A model generated the notes under the pieces. It saw nothing but the letters and a program-made list of their open reading frames with translations. It did no database searches and was not told where the DNA came from. A stretch of DNA of 64,000 nt from the NCBI RefSeq assembly GCF_024713975.1, contig NC_091098.1, forward strand, positions 16,884,316 to 16,948,315, written 5' to 3'. The stretch is from Paralichthys olivaceus. Its lineage: Eukaryota > Chordata > Actinopteri > Pleuronectiformes > Paralichthyidae. The position numbers and the translations under genes were made by a program. Shown here piece after piece: positions 34,227 to 46,456 of the stretch (the stretch's first letter is position 1; each line of letters opens with the position of its first letter).

Positions 34227-37200
34227 GTTTAAATATAGTGAATTCCAGTGGGTTTTTCTTTGCTCCCTCGGATCCTTGTGCACCACAGTTTGAGATTCAG
34301 GGAAAACTGAGTAGAAGAAAATGCAGGAAGAGAGAGAATGTAAGACAGGATGGAGAAATAGCTTAATGTTATAAAATGAATGAAGGATTTGCCACAGGAA
34401 GAAGTGTAGAAATCTAAAGCTGAGTAAATGTATTCAGGCAAAATCTGACTGAAGAAATGATGACATGTTGTCATCTCAGAGGGAAGATAAAAAACCTCAG
34501 GGACGGGGAAGAGACGGCTCTGTCCCCCTCAGTCAACTCCACATTTGACTTCTGACTCAAGTGTATTTGACGCCTGACACTTGACCTCATTAGTGGTGAG
34601 AGTGGCAGCTTTCCCATTGGGCTTATTAGACTCCTTCCTTTAAAAGCTGCCCTCAGCGCTGCAAAGAAAACTGAACAAACTGTACTTGACCCGTTCTCCA
34701 CTAACACTGCAGGAGAGGACACCTGAGAGGGCAAAGGTCAGGTAATTGGATTATATGCTGTTCTGCACATGACGATTAAACCCATGTTGAATTTTGCGGA
34801 AAAATGAAATCCTCATGTTGCTCTGCAGAGGTGTGTGGAAAAACAGACAGAAAGGGAATGAAAAGAGGGAGCGACAGAATGAAAAGTAAATTGTCTGAAG
34901 AAAAATAATAAACTGCAGTGTGCTGGTTCTGGTTAGTGGAGCGCCTCTGTTCCCTGTCATGAAGTCAGTGTTATTGTTGCCTCTTGCTGGGCTGCAGGGA
35001 TCGGAGGTACGAGTGGAGGATATACTGGAGGTTACAGGGATCTGGGGAGAGCAGCTTGGACCCTGGATCTGTCTCATGCAGCACCTCACCTCATTATAAC
35101 TGCATGTAAACTGTGATCACTTTGTGTATTACAGCCTCATAGTTCAGCTAAGATATGTTTATTTTCTGGTTTCCAGTAGCCATGTTTTTGTACCCAGAAC
35201 ATTATGTTTTCAGGTCGTCCGGCCATCTGTCCCATTCTTGTGAACCCAATAATCTCAAAAACTCCTTGAGGACATTTTTTCAAATTTTCGACAAATGTTC
35301 ACTTGGCCCCATGGAAGAACTCATTAGATTTGTGTGGTTACAGGTCATGATGGTCTCAAAAAACATGTTTCTCGCATCTTGATATGCCAAGTCTGCCTTT
35401 AGGGAATTTTTTCAAATTTTGACCAGTTTTCACTTGGACTGAAAGATTAACTGATTAGATTTCGGTTGGTCACGGTGACCTCATGTATGATGTATGATGA
35501 TGAGGGCATACAACCACAGTTTTTAATGCATGTACTTTCAAAAATACTTGAGGATAACACTCACGTACTTTTATACTTTTTACCAAAGGCCCTGAGTACT
35601 TCTCTCACCTCTATTAACATTTGTGCATCCCTGTGCATGTGTCTAGTAGATGATTGTAAGGGAATCCACATCTGCAGTAGCATGATTTTGCACCAAGAGC
35701 CAACATGTCTTTCTTTCATTGTCAAACACAAACACACACACACACACACACACACTTCCCATCTTTTTATGAAGCTGTCAGCTCAAATATCTGTTAAATT
35801 TCTCTGCATTTGCTCAAAATTGAATCATGATCACATCATTGCTGCCAGCCCCCAGAACCACGTTTCAAGTTACTTTCACTGATGAAAGCAACATAAACAA
35901 TTGCATAGTCAGTCATCCCAAATGTCCATAATAATAATATTTTGCGGGTTATATGTTTTCAATTAGTTTTGATTTGACATTTTTATTGGAAAGTGTGATC
36001 TGGCTTATACTTTGCGTGTTATACAATTTAACATGTGTCAATAACTAAAAAAAAGAAAACAGTAAAACTGTGGTGGCTGAATTAATTGACAATTGACACA
36101 GAAACTGTCTTAATTTGTTTGACTTTATGTTTAAACTGAAAGTGATTACATGCTGATTGAATTTTATATAGAAATATATTCCTTAAATTTTCATCCATGC
36201 CATTTTGACTGAGAGGCAGTTGTTGAAAAGGATCTGTGGTTAGATTTAGCATCGCTGCAGGCTCACACTGACTGCATGGAGGCACAGGTTCACTTATCAC
36301 ATCAAAGCTCTGTTGCGTCATGACGTGTCGGAGCCTGACAGGACATGTAATGAAAGCTCTTTTATCTTCAGATCACCACAAATTGGTTTTCGCAATAAGC
36401 TAACGTGGCATAACAAGCCCACCACCACACAAAGATGAAGCAACACACACATGTGAAAACCTCTTGGTAATTCAGTTAACATTTAAATGTGACATTGATT
36501 TATGTGCACTAGACATAGAAGTAAACTCACAGTGGGCGAACACCATTCACTAAGTACAGCCACAGTCATATTCAGTGTACAAATTAATCCAAATGTGCTT
36601 CAGTCTGTATTAAACAGATGTGACGGCCAAAAATACCACACATCAATCTATGTTAATACATTCAGTGTGCACAGAAGCTTGCACCATAATGACACAATAT
36701 AGCTAAACCCTTACTCTGCCATCATCCATCCATCAAACCATTATTTAAATCAAGTCTTGGTCTGTGCACCCGGCTTGGCGCAGCTGCTCCGCCTGGCTAC
36801 ACCACCTATCCTGGTTTGGTTCCCAAAGTGTGTATAATCCCTGTGAGCTGGTTCCTGTTAGAACCCAACATCCTTAGGATAAGCAGAGCAGTTTGATTAC
36901 TCCTGGCTGCGCTTTGCACTTAAACATGGACACACACACAAATTCATGCACGCAATAAACTTTGGATTTTGTGTGATAGCTTTTTTGCTTCGCTATGAAT
37001 ATTTCAGAGATGAACTTATAAATGAATCCTGGAAATAGATTGTGTCGAGGCTTGTTTGTTAGTTTGATATTCACACATCATCTAATTGTCATAACATGTT
37101 CCGTGTGTGTGTGTGAGAGTGAGTGAGACAGTGGGTGGGGGTGTAGAGGGTGGGGTCCTCTGAGAGGAGAGGACTGTGTGTCCCTCATTAATACCTCATC

Positions 37201-39878
37201 ATTACCATGTGGAGCTCTGAGCGGACTGCCTCTGAGCTTCCTGGCAAAGAAGGGGAGCACAAATCAACACCAGCCAACCAGCACGGAGGACGGATCAAGT
37301 GATATATGTTGGGGTTTAAATTTTCAAGCAGAAACACATTTTTCACAGGAATCCATAACTGCCACAAAATGTGTAAGTTACACAAAAGGCCTGCTGTGCA
37401 GTGAGTGAGTGTTGGCTCAAGTGTATTTTGAGTTCAATCCGCCGTTGTGCTCTTTCCCCTGTGTCTCCACCCGTGATGTTTTATGTTGAGGTGATGTTTT
37501 ATTACACCACCGTCAAGCAGAGAGGTAACTAACCTCCACACTGGACCTTGTTCACTGTAACTGAGGGAGGAACGACCAATGCAAACCATGACCTTTCCTG
37601 CAACACAGACCAATTATCTGAAATTAATTCATACACACACAGAAAAATAAAGGTGCTACCTGGAGCCAAAAAAAGTTGTTTGAAATGATGCTAACCTTTT
37701 AGCCAGAGGTTGTTTAAAGAACCATTTCTGCATACAGTTGTATAAGGAACCCCCAAGCATGTGTCAAATAACCATTTGATGGTTCATGAAGGGTGCCCTG
37801 AAGAACATCAGCAAAAATTGGTTCTTTGTTGGACCCTTTGTTGGTTCAGTGAAATGAAATCAACTGTTCATTGTCATTCAAAATGTCATGGGTATGGTTG
37901 AAAAACATGTCCATGGACTGAATTGTTTGCATGGTATAATAATATTTTGGTCAATTCAGGGATTGTAATTCCTTGGCATTGTTGTACATCCTCTTATGGG
38001 GTAAAAACAGCAGTGCATCCTGGGCATTGCAAAGTTCAAGGGTTGAGAGTTAATGCAGAGGTCTTACCGTAAGACACTTAGCAGCAGAAATGCTGAGGCA
38101 CTGAACGTCAGTCAGTCACATGCCAGTGTAAGCGTCTGTGATCCTCCACTCTTGATTTCACTCCACTGCGTGGTCGTTGGCTGGCCTCCTGACGATGCTC
38201 TGAGTTCATTGGCTGTTGGGTCTGGTCTGTGAAAAGGTGGAAAGAACAGGAAATGAGGTCCATCTCCTGCTGTGAGCTGTACCGCAAACTCACAACAGCT
38301 GTGTCTTCCAATGAGAACACTGAAGCTCTGTGCTGCATCTCTGCCCCAGACCACTGAGATGTGCTCCTCTCTCCATGAGTGTTCAGTCTTATTCGCACTA
38401 ACTAAACATTTGCATACCCTTTACCAGGCCCCATTATGTTCTCCCCCACTGCTCCCCATGTCTCCCACGTGTCTTAGACTCCCACTATGCACTCCTGCCT
38501 CCATCCCTTACTGACAGTAAGAGGTCTTCTCGTACTTCTCTGACAATCATGATTATTCAGTGTGTTTTTTCTCCTCAGGTCCCTGGAAACCTTGGACCTG
38601 TCCTACAACCAGTTCACCTCTGTCCCTATGAATCTGCCTCGTCCTCTCCACAAACTGAACGTCCAACACAACGACATCAGGCACATCCCCACCTTTGCAT
38701 TCCGCCACCTGCGGCCCGGGCTACGATCCCTCCAGTTATCCCACAATGTATTGAGCAACGAGGGTATAGAGCAACTGTCCTTTGTTGGAACCTACCGCTC
38801 CCTGGGTGAGCTCCTGTTGGACAACAATCGCCTGCAGGAAGTCCCTCACTGTGTGCGGCGGTTTAAGAACCTGCAGGTGCTCAGACTGGACAACAACCAG
38901 ATCAGGTAGAATCACAACTACTGTCAATTTAGTGTTAAGGACTGAAGTGAAATTTTGTCCTTTAGCTCTGCAAGTGAGGCTCCCTTTGGAAATGATTCTA
39001 AGCAAATTCTAGCATATTCATCACACATAATGGTAAACAAAGCAGCAATTACGATGTCCATGACCTTGAGTTTGTTATTGTGGTCAGCAGCCCAACTCGA
39101 TGCGTGTACTTCAAACAAAAAACTTGGCCAACATCCGTCAGCACACCACTGCAGAGAAGTGACCTAAGAACCGCTCTGAAAGTCTTGTCTCATTCCTGTT
39201 TCAAAGACCCAGTGATTATTTTAAAAAGTAGAATCACCCTTTGTTTTCTTTGGAAAGACAACCTGGAATCCCTGTATCATGTACATATTTCAAAGCTGTA
39301 ACTTCACTGAAAGAATAAAGAAGAAGAGTCGTTCAAAGAAACAAACTGTTTTCAGACATGACCCAATTTTCCAGACATTTTCCGCTTGCCTTTCATGTGT
39401 GACAAGTGGAGAGATGGGATTTGGATGTTTTATTCTTTGTCAACTACTTTTTGCACCTAATCATTTAACTTTAACAATAACTATTAATTAATTTTCTTAT
39501 TTTAGATTAGCAATTTATCCATTACTTTTGCTGTCTTCATATTCTTTCTCTATCTCTTTTCATGTATTTTCAATCAGAAGATATAATGTTCAGGTCTTAC
39601 ATCTGGTTGACTATGTGAATTTAAAAGAACTATACACAAGTAGCTCCTATAGGGTACAAGTGTCCATTAGATATATAGAATTCAGTATGACTTATATCTA
39701 AATTCAAGTGTTTGTGTGTTGTGCTCCCAGGCAGGTGAAGCGGTGGGGAGTGTGCCATCCTCATAACTCCGGCTCGACCTTGGCTTCGGTCCACTTGGAA
39801 AATAATCCACTGGAAATGGAGAAGATTCCACCAAATACCTTCTCCTGTCTGATTCAGGGCCAGGGACTGGTCCTGTAG
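28795..39878 (+). CDS. ECM2-like (ECMX-type) leucine-rich matrix protein with long Asp/Glu tract, 10 exons
   Basis: Exons: 28795-29008, 29161-29300, 29393-29659, 29760-30006, 30260-30375, 32384-32516, 33183-33340, 33494-33633, 38579-38905, 39731-39878; 629 codons. A signal peptide (about 1-22) is followed by a Thr/Ser/Glu-rich linker, a basic patch (RRRRGAWGR), an acidic tract at about 163-235 (8 Glu, 33 Asp, 19 Glu, Val, 12 Glu), the cap CQTTDTEISC (C258, C267), then ECM2/SLRP-type leucine-rich repeats (LDTLDLSKNKLDDESF, LTELKMNSNKLTAL, LGELLLDNNRLQEVP) to a short end with one Cys. N-glycosylation sites include NQT at 242. It is probably a secreted matrix protein. The repeat pattern and position next to biglycan match the ECM2/ECMX family. 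Unlike human ECM2, no von Willebrand type C domain is present. A short 3' UTR ends near AATAAA at 39932-39937. Confidence 0.88.
29525..29843 (+). repeat. In-frame GAN trinucleotide repeat coding the acidic tract, split by an intron
   Basis: GAG/GAA codons at 29525-29548, 33 consecutive GAT/GAC codons at 29549-29647, four Glu codons, an intron (29660-29759), then 15 Glu codons, one Val and 12 Glu codons from 29760. Codons are mixed (GAT with GAC, GAG with GAA), so the repeat is imperfect as DNA though pure as protein. Confidence 0.95.
30007..30052 (+). repeat. (GT)n microsatellite at a 5' splice site
   Basis: The repeat begins at the donor GT itself after ECM2-like exon 4 (ends 30006) and runs about 46 bases with two CT interruptions. 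Confidence 0.95.
30981..31232 (+). mobile_element. SINE-like teleost repeat, copy 2, in ECM2-like intron 5
   Basis: Blocks in order: GGCGGAGGTGCAGTGGTTAG (A-box-like), CCTCACAGCAAGAAGG, GGTTTGAATCCCAG (B-box-like), GTGTCTGTGTGGGTTTTCTC, GACATGCA, AATTGGGG, GAATGGTTGTTTGTCTCTATG, CCTGTGATGCGCTGGC and a terminal GGATGGATGGA run. It is a more complete copy of the element at 26523-26712, in the same orientation. Confidence 0.7.
31310..31660 (+). repeat. Probable retroelement 3'-end fragment
   Basis: GTGTTTATTGTCATATG, TACAATGAAACTC and GTGCAATAGACAGTAATGCAG are typical of teleost non-LTR element 3' regions. A TTTATTGTC block recurs at 60012. The family is not assigned; the limits are rough. Confidence 0.4.
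32620..33175 (+). mobile_element. L2-type LINE fragment (reverse transcriptase end), in ECM2-like intron 6
   Basis: Plus-strand translation around 32793-32966 reads VIHLFIASCLDYCNSLFTC, then LQLVQNTAARLLIKS and REHITDFSFSSL, the hallmark end of the L2/CR1-type reverse transcriptase (DYCNSL and LQxVQNxAARLL motifs). An earlier NLGVTFNNDLTL block near 32660 is also L2-like, but in a different frame from a later part, so the copy is decayed. The 5' part is missing. The tail, with a GGAAAGCACCT block near 33137, runs to within about 10 bases of the next exon's acceptor at 33182. Confidence 0.8.
34153..34222 (+). repeat. (GT)n microsatellite
   Basis: A 70-base uninterrupted TG/GT run inside ECM2-like intron 8. 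Confidence 0.97.
35190..35485 (+). repeat. Interspersed repeat with two 132-base internal units
   Basis: Two related units carry TTTTTTCAAATTTT, TTCACTTGG, GAAxAACTxATTAGATTT and GTCAxxxTGxxCTCA blocks, starting near 35275 and 35407 (CAAATTTT at 35281 and 35413, 132 bases apart). The upstream TTCAGGTCGTCCGGCCATCTG leads in. This matches a familiar teleost repeat (CAAATTTGGCACAAA, CACTTGGACTCAAGGATGAA) whose family I cannot name. Confidence 0.6.
37645..38045 (+). repeat. Possible MITE-like repeat rich in AAGAACC/GGTTC blocks
   Basis: AATAAAGGTGCTACC, TTTAAAGAACCATT, GGAACCCCC, GATGGTTCATGAAGGG, GAAGAAC and ATTGGTTCTTTG blocks resemble a common teleost non-autonomous element made of repeated AAGAACC on both strands. 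CAGTGCATCCTGGGCATTGC near 38013 is another familiar repeat block. Decayed, with unsure limits. Confidence 0.35.
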
Positions 39879-42800
39879 CTGCAGCAGGAGCACACATCTG
39901 ACCACCAGACCACACAGATACACAAACTAAAAATAAATACATGCATTATCATCAGGGTTTTCGGTCCTTTCCCTCCACTGCTCCTCTCATTATAATCGTT
40001 CTAAAATCAGGAGCTATTTGCAGAAAAATCATGTAGTTTGCTTAGTCAGCAAGAACTCCTTTCATTTTACCAACACCAAACCCATCTTTTTCTCTCGCTT
40101 CTCATCTGTGATTATGGAAATAACTGTAATGTTTTGCTCCATATTAAAACCAATGTGTAATTTACACAGTCATTTAACTGATTATGTAAAATTGTCTCGG
40201 TTGTTTAAAAGGGATAATAGATTACAGTGGAATCTGGATCCGCTCAAAACACAGGTTTGACTCTGTTTTCATTCTCTTTATTAAAGTGTGTGATACTTGA
40301 ATATGTTGACGGAGGAGGATTAGGCCATGTCTCCAGTCTGAGTCTGCAGCAGGAAGAGCCTCTGTATCAAAGGGGGTGTTTGGATGTGACATGGGAAATG
40401 TTGGGACTGCAGCGTGGGGGTCCCGACGAGAGCGAGAAAATATCTGGTGACACAGTGTGATCCCGGGGAGCCCATTAGAAAGGAAAACATAAACATTGTG
40501 CAGGTTCTCTATCACCCAATGGGCTTCAACATAAACATCTACAAACAGCCGCTCGGGAAAAACACATAAGGTCACTGTGACTGTGAGCGAGGCCAAGTCA
40601 GAGCCTCCACACATGCACAGATGACGTCATTCACTTAGTGAGAGTGTGTGCAGTAATTGGGACCTATGTATGTATGTATATGTGCATGGGAGTAGTGGGG
40701 CAGCACATTACTGGGGTCAGCTGTAGGGGAGTCAGGGGAAAAAAGCTGACAAACCTGTTGGGGCAGGGTGGAGCTGTAGGGGACAAACAACACGCTGAAT
40801 TTTAAGTCACAGTACTGCGATTGTTCTCAGAAAGCATCAGCGAAAGATGATCTAGTTGAGTTGGATGTGGTTGGAAGACAGAGAGGGAAGGAGATTTAAA
40901 ACAGAGAAGGTGAAGGCAGAGAGCGGAGCACATTCAGAGCTGGGGTCCCCCCCCCCATTTTGGCACAAGAGCCACTGGAGCTCTGGTGCCCTGCCAGCCT
41001 CGTTAACCAAGCCACTTCCCAGATCTCAATGTTCTCTCTCTGTGCATCTATTGCCAATACTGTATCTCAATGTCCATCTTTCTTGCTGTTTGTCCCTTGC
41101 CTCATGGTTTCTGTTTCCTCCTACATGGAAACAACACACAGTTCTTTAGTCTCAACAAGTCTATGATCTTGGAGCCTCTAGAGATGCTCTGAGCTCAGTG
41201 ATCAGTTGAAAACCTGTTGCACTCTCTGGTGTTGATTTCTGAAACCACTCTCCATTAAACTCTTTCGTTTTTATTCCTCTCATCCCTGCGTTAACATCAA
41301 TAATTCAGCTGAAGGCCCTGAAGTGAACTTGACAAGTAGACAACTTGATTAAACTGCCTTCCCGCAATTCATGCTGCATCAAAAATGATACGTGTACTCA
41401 CAGTCTCCACGCAGAGACAAAAAAAAGAATAACAAACAATATTTTTGGTGAGCCTCTTTAATTTGTGAACCCAGCCGTGCAAAGACACAACACACTTTGC
41501 AGTATATCACTCAGAGCAATTAAAATGATCAAATGTTGAGTCGCATTGACTGGATGAAGTCGTAATTTGCAGCCCGTGCACTTGCCGTGTTCTCAGGCTC
41601 CAGGTATAAGGTTTCAACAGAGAGCTGTGTTTGTGCGGCTCTAAATGAAGAACAGAAGGTCCCCTGCAGACATGTGGTTGCAAACACACTCAGAGAGAGG
41701 AACGGAGGGAGGAGGGCTGAGGCCGAGCGAGGTAGATAAGTGAGTAACAATGGAGCTGGTGTATTGAAAGGCCGGTAGCTGACACAGTTATTGAGAACAC
41801 AGTGAGTGCATGGTCTGAATATGTAGCATGAACAGACGCACACAAATGTATTTATACTTTTCACTCTCTCTGTCTGGGCGTGTAATCACATGTTGGATTT
41901 CTGCTCTCCGTCCTGTGCATGTGGTGCAGTCTTCCTTCTCCATAATTGTACAGTCATTTTGCAAACAGCACATTACTGTCTAAGAAACTACTCTTTCGTA
42001 TTTATACTGCAGCTCCTGCACGTACAAGAAGAGCACAAACTTCGCCCAAAATAGGATCAAATTGCATCAGCTCTTTTTTATTTTTGCATAATCCCATCTT
42101 TGTATTGTTGCACGAATGGATTCTTTTGAAATGATCTTGTATCTCTCAAGAAAAATTCCTCCGTGGCCAGTCACAACAGGTTTGCCACTTCTGTGCCATC
42201 CATCACCCTGCGTGTGATATGATCAAGTGGTAAACCTGCATCCTGTCGAGCTGAGGCCGGAGTCTGCTTGTGAGGGGACTATAGAGCAGTGCAGTGCTTC
42301 TCTTCTCTCATGCACTGTTCTGTTCTACCCGGCGACAGCAGCTTCCTGTGTTTGTTATTGGAGGATGGGGGGGAAGTGCTGGCTGATAAAATAAAATGCA
42401 CCAGAACACACACAGAGAAAAACAGGCAAAGAATTCCTTTCCTGATGAGATAAAGCCAGGCGAGGATGAAGAGGACGACTGTGAGGAGAGTGAGGACAGT
42501 TTCTTTGCTAGAACATGAGAATGGGTTCCATTCTGAAGGATCAACTATTCTGGATCATGATGAGCTCATATTTGATGATAAGCAACATTTATGAGCATGG
42601 AATTGTGGGGGGTTTCAGTCAATTGATGCAAGAGCGAGGTCTTCCAGTTTGAGAGCGGGATCTATTGATTTCATGTTTAGACTTTGAAATGCTCTCACCA
42701 CAAACCCTGCGCTTGCACTCAAATAGCTTAGATTTGCTCTGCTTGTACTCAAATGTGTGGTTACACTGAGATATTTTGCATCTCAGAAAGATTTCCTTCA

Positions 42801-45030
42801 CTCCAGCTTCTGCTCTTCACTTCGGAGCTTGAGCTCTTCTCCCCGTGCTCATGCTACTTGTGTGCATTAGTGACATCTCTGCTTTTCGTCAATATTCTCC
42901 AACCATAGAATGAAATGGACACTCCCTTCTTGTATTTGTGTGTTAGCTTTACTTCTTGGAGACTCCCATAGGAGTAGGTACTTTAACCAGGCACCCCCCA
43001 CCCCCCTGCAATCCAAATGCAGAAGAAAAGGATTGAAGAGCAGAGGAGAAATATAGCGGAGATGTTTCACAAGCGCACAGAAGCAGCATAAGCACAAAGA
43101 GAAGGAGAGTACAGGAAATCGGTCTAAGCTAAATATCTGAGTGCAAGCGCACAGTGTGAGCACAAGCTGGGCACATTTAAGTACAAGCGCTGGGTTTTGT
43201 GCGAAACCAATAGAATCTGAAGATGAAATCAATTAGTTCTGCTCTTGAACTAAAAGACCACACTCTTGAATAAAGATATGAAAAAGAAAACTCAATTTGA
43301 AATAAACTTTAAGTTTGGAATAGAAAAATTAACAAATAAAAACACCCCCCAAAAACAGTTTAGTCAATATTATTCTTGGTTCTCCTGCACACAAAGGCAC
43401 ATGCACGCAAGGCAGCACCTACGCAAGAGCTAACGAGTGGGTGTGCTAATCTCTGGAGACACTTAATTTGAAAACACTCGTAGGACAAAAAAGTTTAATT
43501 TGGATGCCAAGCCCTGGAGCTCCAGACCAACACCATAATCAACTGAACCACAGTGAGGGAGCAAGAGAACGACAGAGAGGACGATAGAGAGAGTGTGAGA
43601 TGGGGAGAGAGAGAGAGAATGAAAGGGTGAGAAACAAAGAGTAACACTCAATCTACAAGGCAGGAGAAAGAGGGGAAGCTTAGAAAGGAGGAATGCTATC
43701 TACAGCGTTATCAAAATAGTATCCCTGGCCAACACTCCAGGGCACTGATCTGGTCTGCATGCCTCTTCTACCACTGTGCACACTGCACCCAAAGTGAAAT
43801 GTCAGTTCCTAAACTGACTGTGAGTCTCATCATCCACCTGATGGGGAACAGTTTTCAGGATTTGAATGCACCGCAGTCCTACTTCTGCAAAGCTCAGGGA
43901 TAATAGACGACTGTGTTTGTGAGTCTGCATTGGATCAGAAAGGTTCCCAGATGGTTGTGGCTCGCCAAACTTATTGCCTTGCTCTGGGTGCTGGCAACAC
44001 TGTGAGGAAATCAGAGAGTCGGTGAGGAGGAACACTTGATCTACGCCAAAACAAAATTTAATAGAGAACTAGGCGAAGACACAAAATCATACGTTTTATA
44101 ATCACAGTCCTTGAAATACATTTGCTTCATGATTTCTTGGTGGAGCTTGATAATATCACCATGTACTCTCCCACTAGTCTACTAATCAGAGACAAATGTG
44201 AAACTCTGGGTTATGCAAGCAAAGAGTGGTTGAAAAAAATAAATACGACTCAGCAAACATCCTTTACACTGAACAAGATGAAAAAAACTCTGACAGAGAG
44301 GCTTTTATTGAGAAAATCTTCCTACAAGTTTGACCTTAGAGTTTTTTTATATACAGACCAACAGTGATAGAAAAAAGTAATTTTGTAAAAATGTAAAAGA
44401 AATATATGCCATCAATACTTTTATAAAAATAGAACTATGTCAGTATATATTTCACCTCCATAACCTCTCTGAAGAAAAGATGTTTTAATTTGAACAGAAA
44501 CTGATTTTTGCAATATTTCACTATCAGAGCCACACTGGTTTCCCCTCACGATGCTAGTGTATTCAACTGCAGTGGAGTCGCTCTGAACTGTTTCAGATGA
44601 TTCCATGTCTTTATGATGTCTTTATCTAAATTGTCTTTGAGAGCATTTAAACGTGCAAATTACAGACCTCAGACATAAAGTTTAAATAACGTGCATGATC
44701 TCTTTTATCTTCACTGAGAACCAAAACTGTGATGGGAATAAATTACCCCGTAATATAATGAAATCAGCTCACCACAAATATACTTGTGCACCACGATGTC
44801 CTCTCATTTCACACGGTCAGAATAGAGGTATATTACATTTTATGGCAGATTTTTTGAGGAATTCATTTTTTGTTTGTTCACCCCCCTGCACCTTAAGATA
44901 ACGTAGTATGTTAAATTATCTTACTTTGTCACTCCTATAATATTGTTGAGTTTTCTATGACATGTGCATATTGTCTTTGTGTAATTATCACCAGAAAACT
45001 GCTAATATCTTAATTATAAAACAACCAGTC
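39879..45030 (+). other. Spacer between ECM2-like gene and bgn
   Basis: After the short ECM2-like 3' UTR (signal at 39932-39937) I see no gene. The stretch includes the fold-back element at 42628-43270 and purine-rich tracts near 43560-43630. Several 60-130-codon frames are unsupported by splice signals or family similarity. Confidence 0.55.
42628..43270. mobile_element. Fold-back / MITE-like element with long terminal inverted repeats
   Basis: The two ends are imperfect inverted copies of each other. 42638-42656 pairs with 43241-43259 (GGTCTTCCAGTTTGAGAGC against the reverse complement GGTCTTTTAGTTCAAGAGC), 42664-42680 with 43217-43233, and 42699-42718 with 43181-43201 (CACAAACCCTGCGCTTGCAC against CACAAAACCCAGCGCTTGTAC). 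The arms extend roughly 42628-42800 and 43085-43270 around a centre of about 285 bases. No transposase was found inside, so it is probably non-autonomous. Family and target-site duplication were not determined. Confidence 0.65.
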
Positions 45031-45149
45031 TAGGGACTATAACAGCACAGATGCGCTCAGGCTGCTCCCTCCTCCTCCCACCTCTTTCCTCTCTACCCAA
45101 AAAAAGGGGGCGAGAGGGAGAGGAGGCAGGCTTGTTAACTTTATGGGCT

Positions 45150-45398
45150 TGACCCCCCCAGCTCCTAGTCATTTCCTCGGGTTGGGCCGGAGCGCACACA
45201 CAGCTGCCTGACACGCTTCTCTGTGGCACACGGTGGCGACTGGACGTCAGAGGAGCACAGGGGAAATACTGCAGTCATCCCTAAATGTGATGAACAGATA
45301 GGACAACATTTCTTTTTTTTTAATCTCCAGGATAATTGAGGGAGAAAACACTCTTCAACCACTTTGGAATTAATTTATCTGTTTTTTCTATCCAAAAG
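45150..45398 (+). other. bgn: Probable non-coding first exon and promoter of bgn
   Basis: A locally GC-richer island (CCTCCTCCCACCTC and GGGGGCGAGAGG at 45070-45120, GGGCCGGAGCGCAC at about 45184) leads to a good donor, CAAAAG|GTAGGG, at 45398/45399. The coding ATG of bgn lies 15 bases into an exon whose acceptor is at 52213, so an upstream untranslated exon must exist; this is the best candidate in the 12-kb gap and would make intron 1 about 6.8 kb. The exact 5' end is unknown. Confidence 0.45.
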
Positions 45399-46384
45399 GT
45401 AGGGGAGTTTATATATGAATTTTTTTATCGTCTATAATATAATCGTACTCTTTAAGGCTGATTTGACTTGAGAAAATTACAAATTTTAGGCCAATGGGGA
45501 AAATTGTTGTGGTAAAGTTAATGTGCTCTCTATAAACTCTCATTTTACTGGAATTTTGTAGTGAAATAAAACAAATTCAGAACAAAGGTTGCCAAAGCTT
45601 TTTTTTTTTAAATTTCTATAATTTGCTATATAGGCTCTCTCCACATTTTTTTGTACTTTGCTTAGATATATGTTGTCAACCTTTGTGTTTCAGTTTGAAT
45701 TGTGATGTTATTTTCATATAGTATGTACCAAAATACTCATATCTATGATGAATGTCCCTCCTGTATTACAAAACCTCATCCATATAATCTTTCTCACTGA
45801 CACAACCTGCTCCATCAGCTCCATGGCCCTTGTGATGCAGAGGGACATGGCAGCTCTTACTGCAGACTGACACTAGATGGCGCCCAAAGTCCCAAATCAT
45901 TAGAGGATGAGATAACGATCAAATCCAACTTTACTTTGCTCTCAGTGTATCCAGCCACCAGTGCGATGGTTTATTCTCCCAGCAGCCTCTATAGATGTGA
46001 CTCTTAGCATTTATAGAGCAGCCGTTTTACGTCCGTCCCTATGTTCCTCATGATTTAGGCAGAATAATTATAGTGAAACGTGCCAATCAACCCATTCTGG
46101 TACACAGCAGGTCTGCTCTGCCCTCAGTCAGCCATCTGTGTACACAGGCTGCATATCGAAATGTGTTGAGAGAACTGTGGCCTGGGAAACTTTATCTGAG
46201 AGGAAGATTATTATCATTTGTCTCACTATCTTTTATTTTCTCCCATTATATGATACAGACAGTATACTGTCCTTCAGTTCTGTGGCCCCTTTGTATCCTG
46301 TGCTGCTGACTTCCTCCATGTTTAATTAGCCTGTTATAACAGTGTGTTTAACTTGTTTATTACATTTATTTGCTTTTTGATTTT

Positions 46385-46456
46385 TTATGATCTGCTTGTT
46401 TTGAAGTTGTCGTGGTCATTTTGAAAAGTGCTGGATAAATAAAGGTTCTTATTACC
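46385..46456 (+). repeat. Retroelement 3'-tail-like fragment
   Basis: TTTTGAAAAGTGCTGGATAAATAAAGG followed by TTATTA is the tail pattern (GTGCTATATAAATAAA) of teleost L2-like elements. Confidence 0.4.

Larger units (their letters stand above)
33634..38578 (+). other. ECM2-like intron 8 (4.9 kb)
   Basis: It starts with CCAC/ATCC short repeats (33640-33695), holds a 70-base GT run at 34153-34222, a CA run at 35731-35755, the tandem-unit repeat at 35190-35485 and a possible MITE-like stretch at 37645-38045. The remaining sequence shows no exon with both splice signals and LRR character; the flanking exon phases already join in frame. Confidence 0.7.

Noticed and set aside
40222-40614. A 130-codon minus-strand ORF after the ECM2-like gene
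   Set aside because: No domain, no splice or poly(A) context; it overlaps plus-strand frames equally lacking support.
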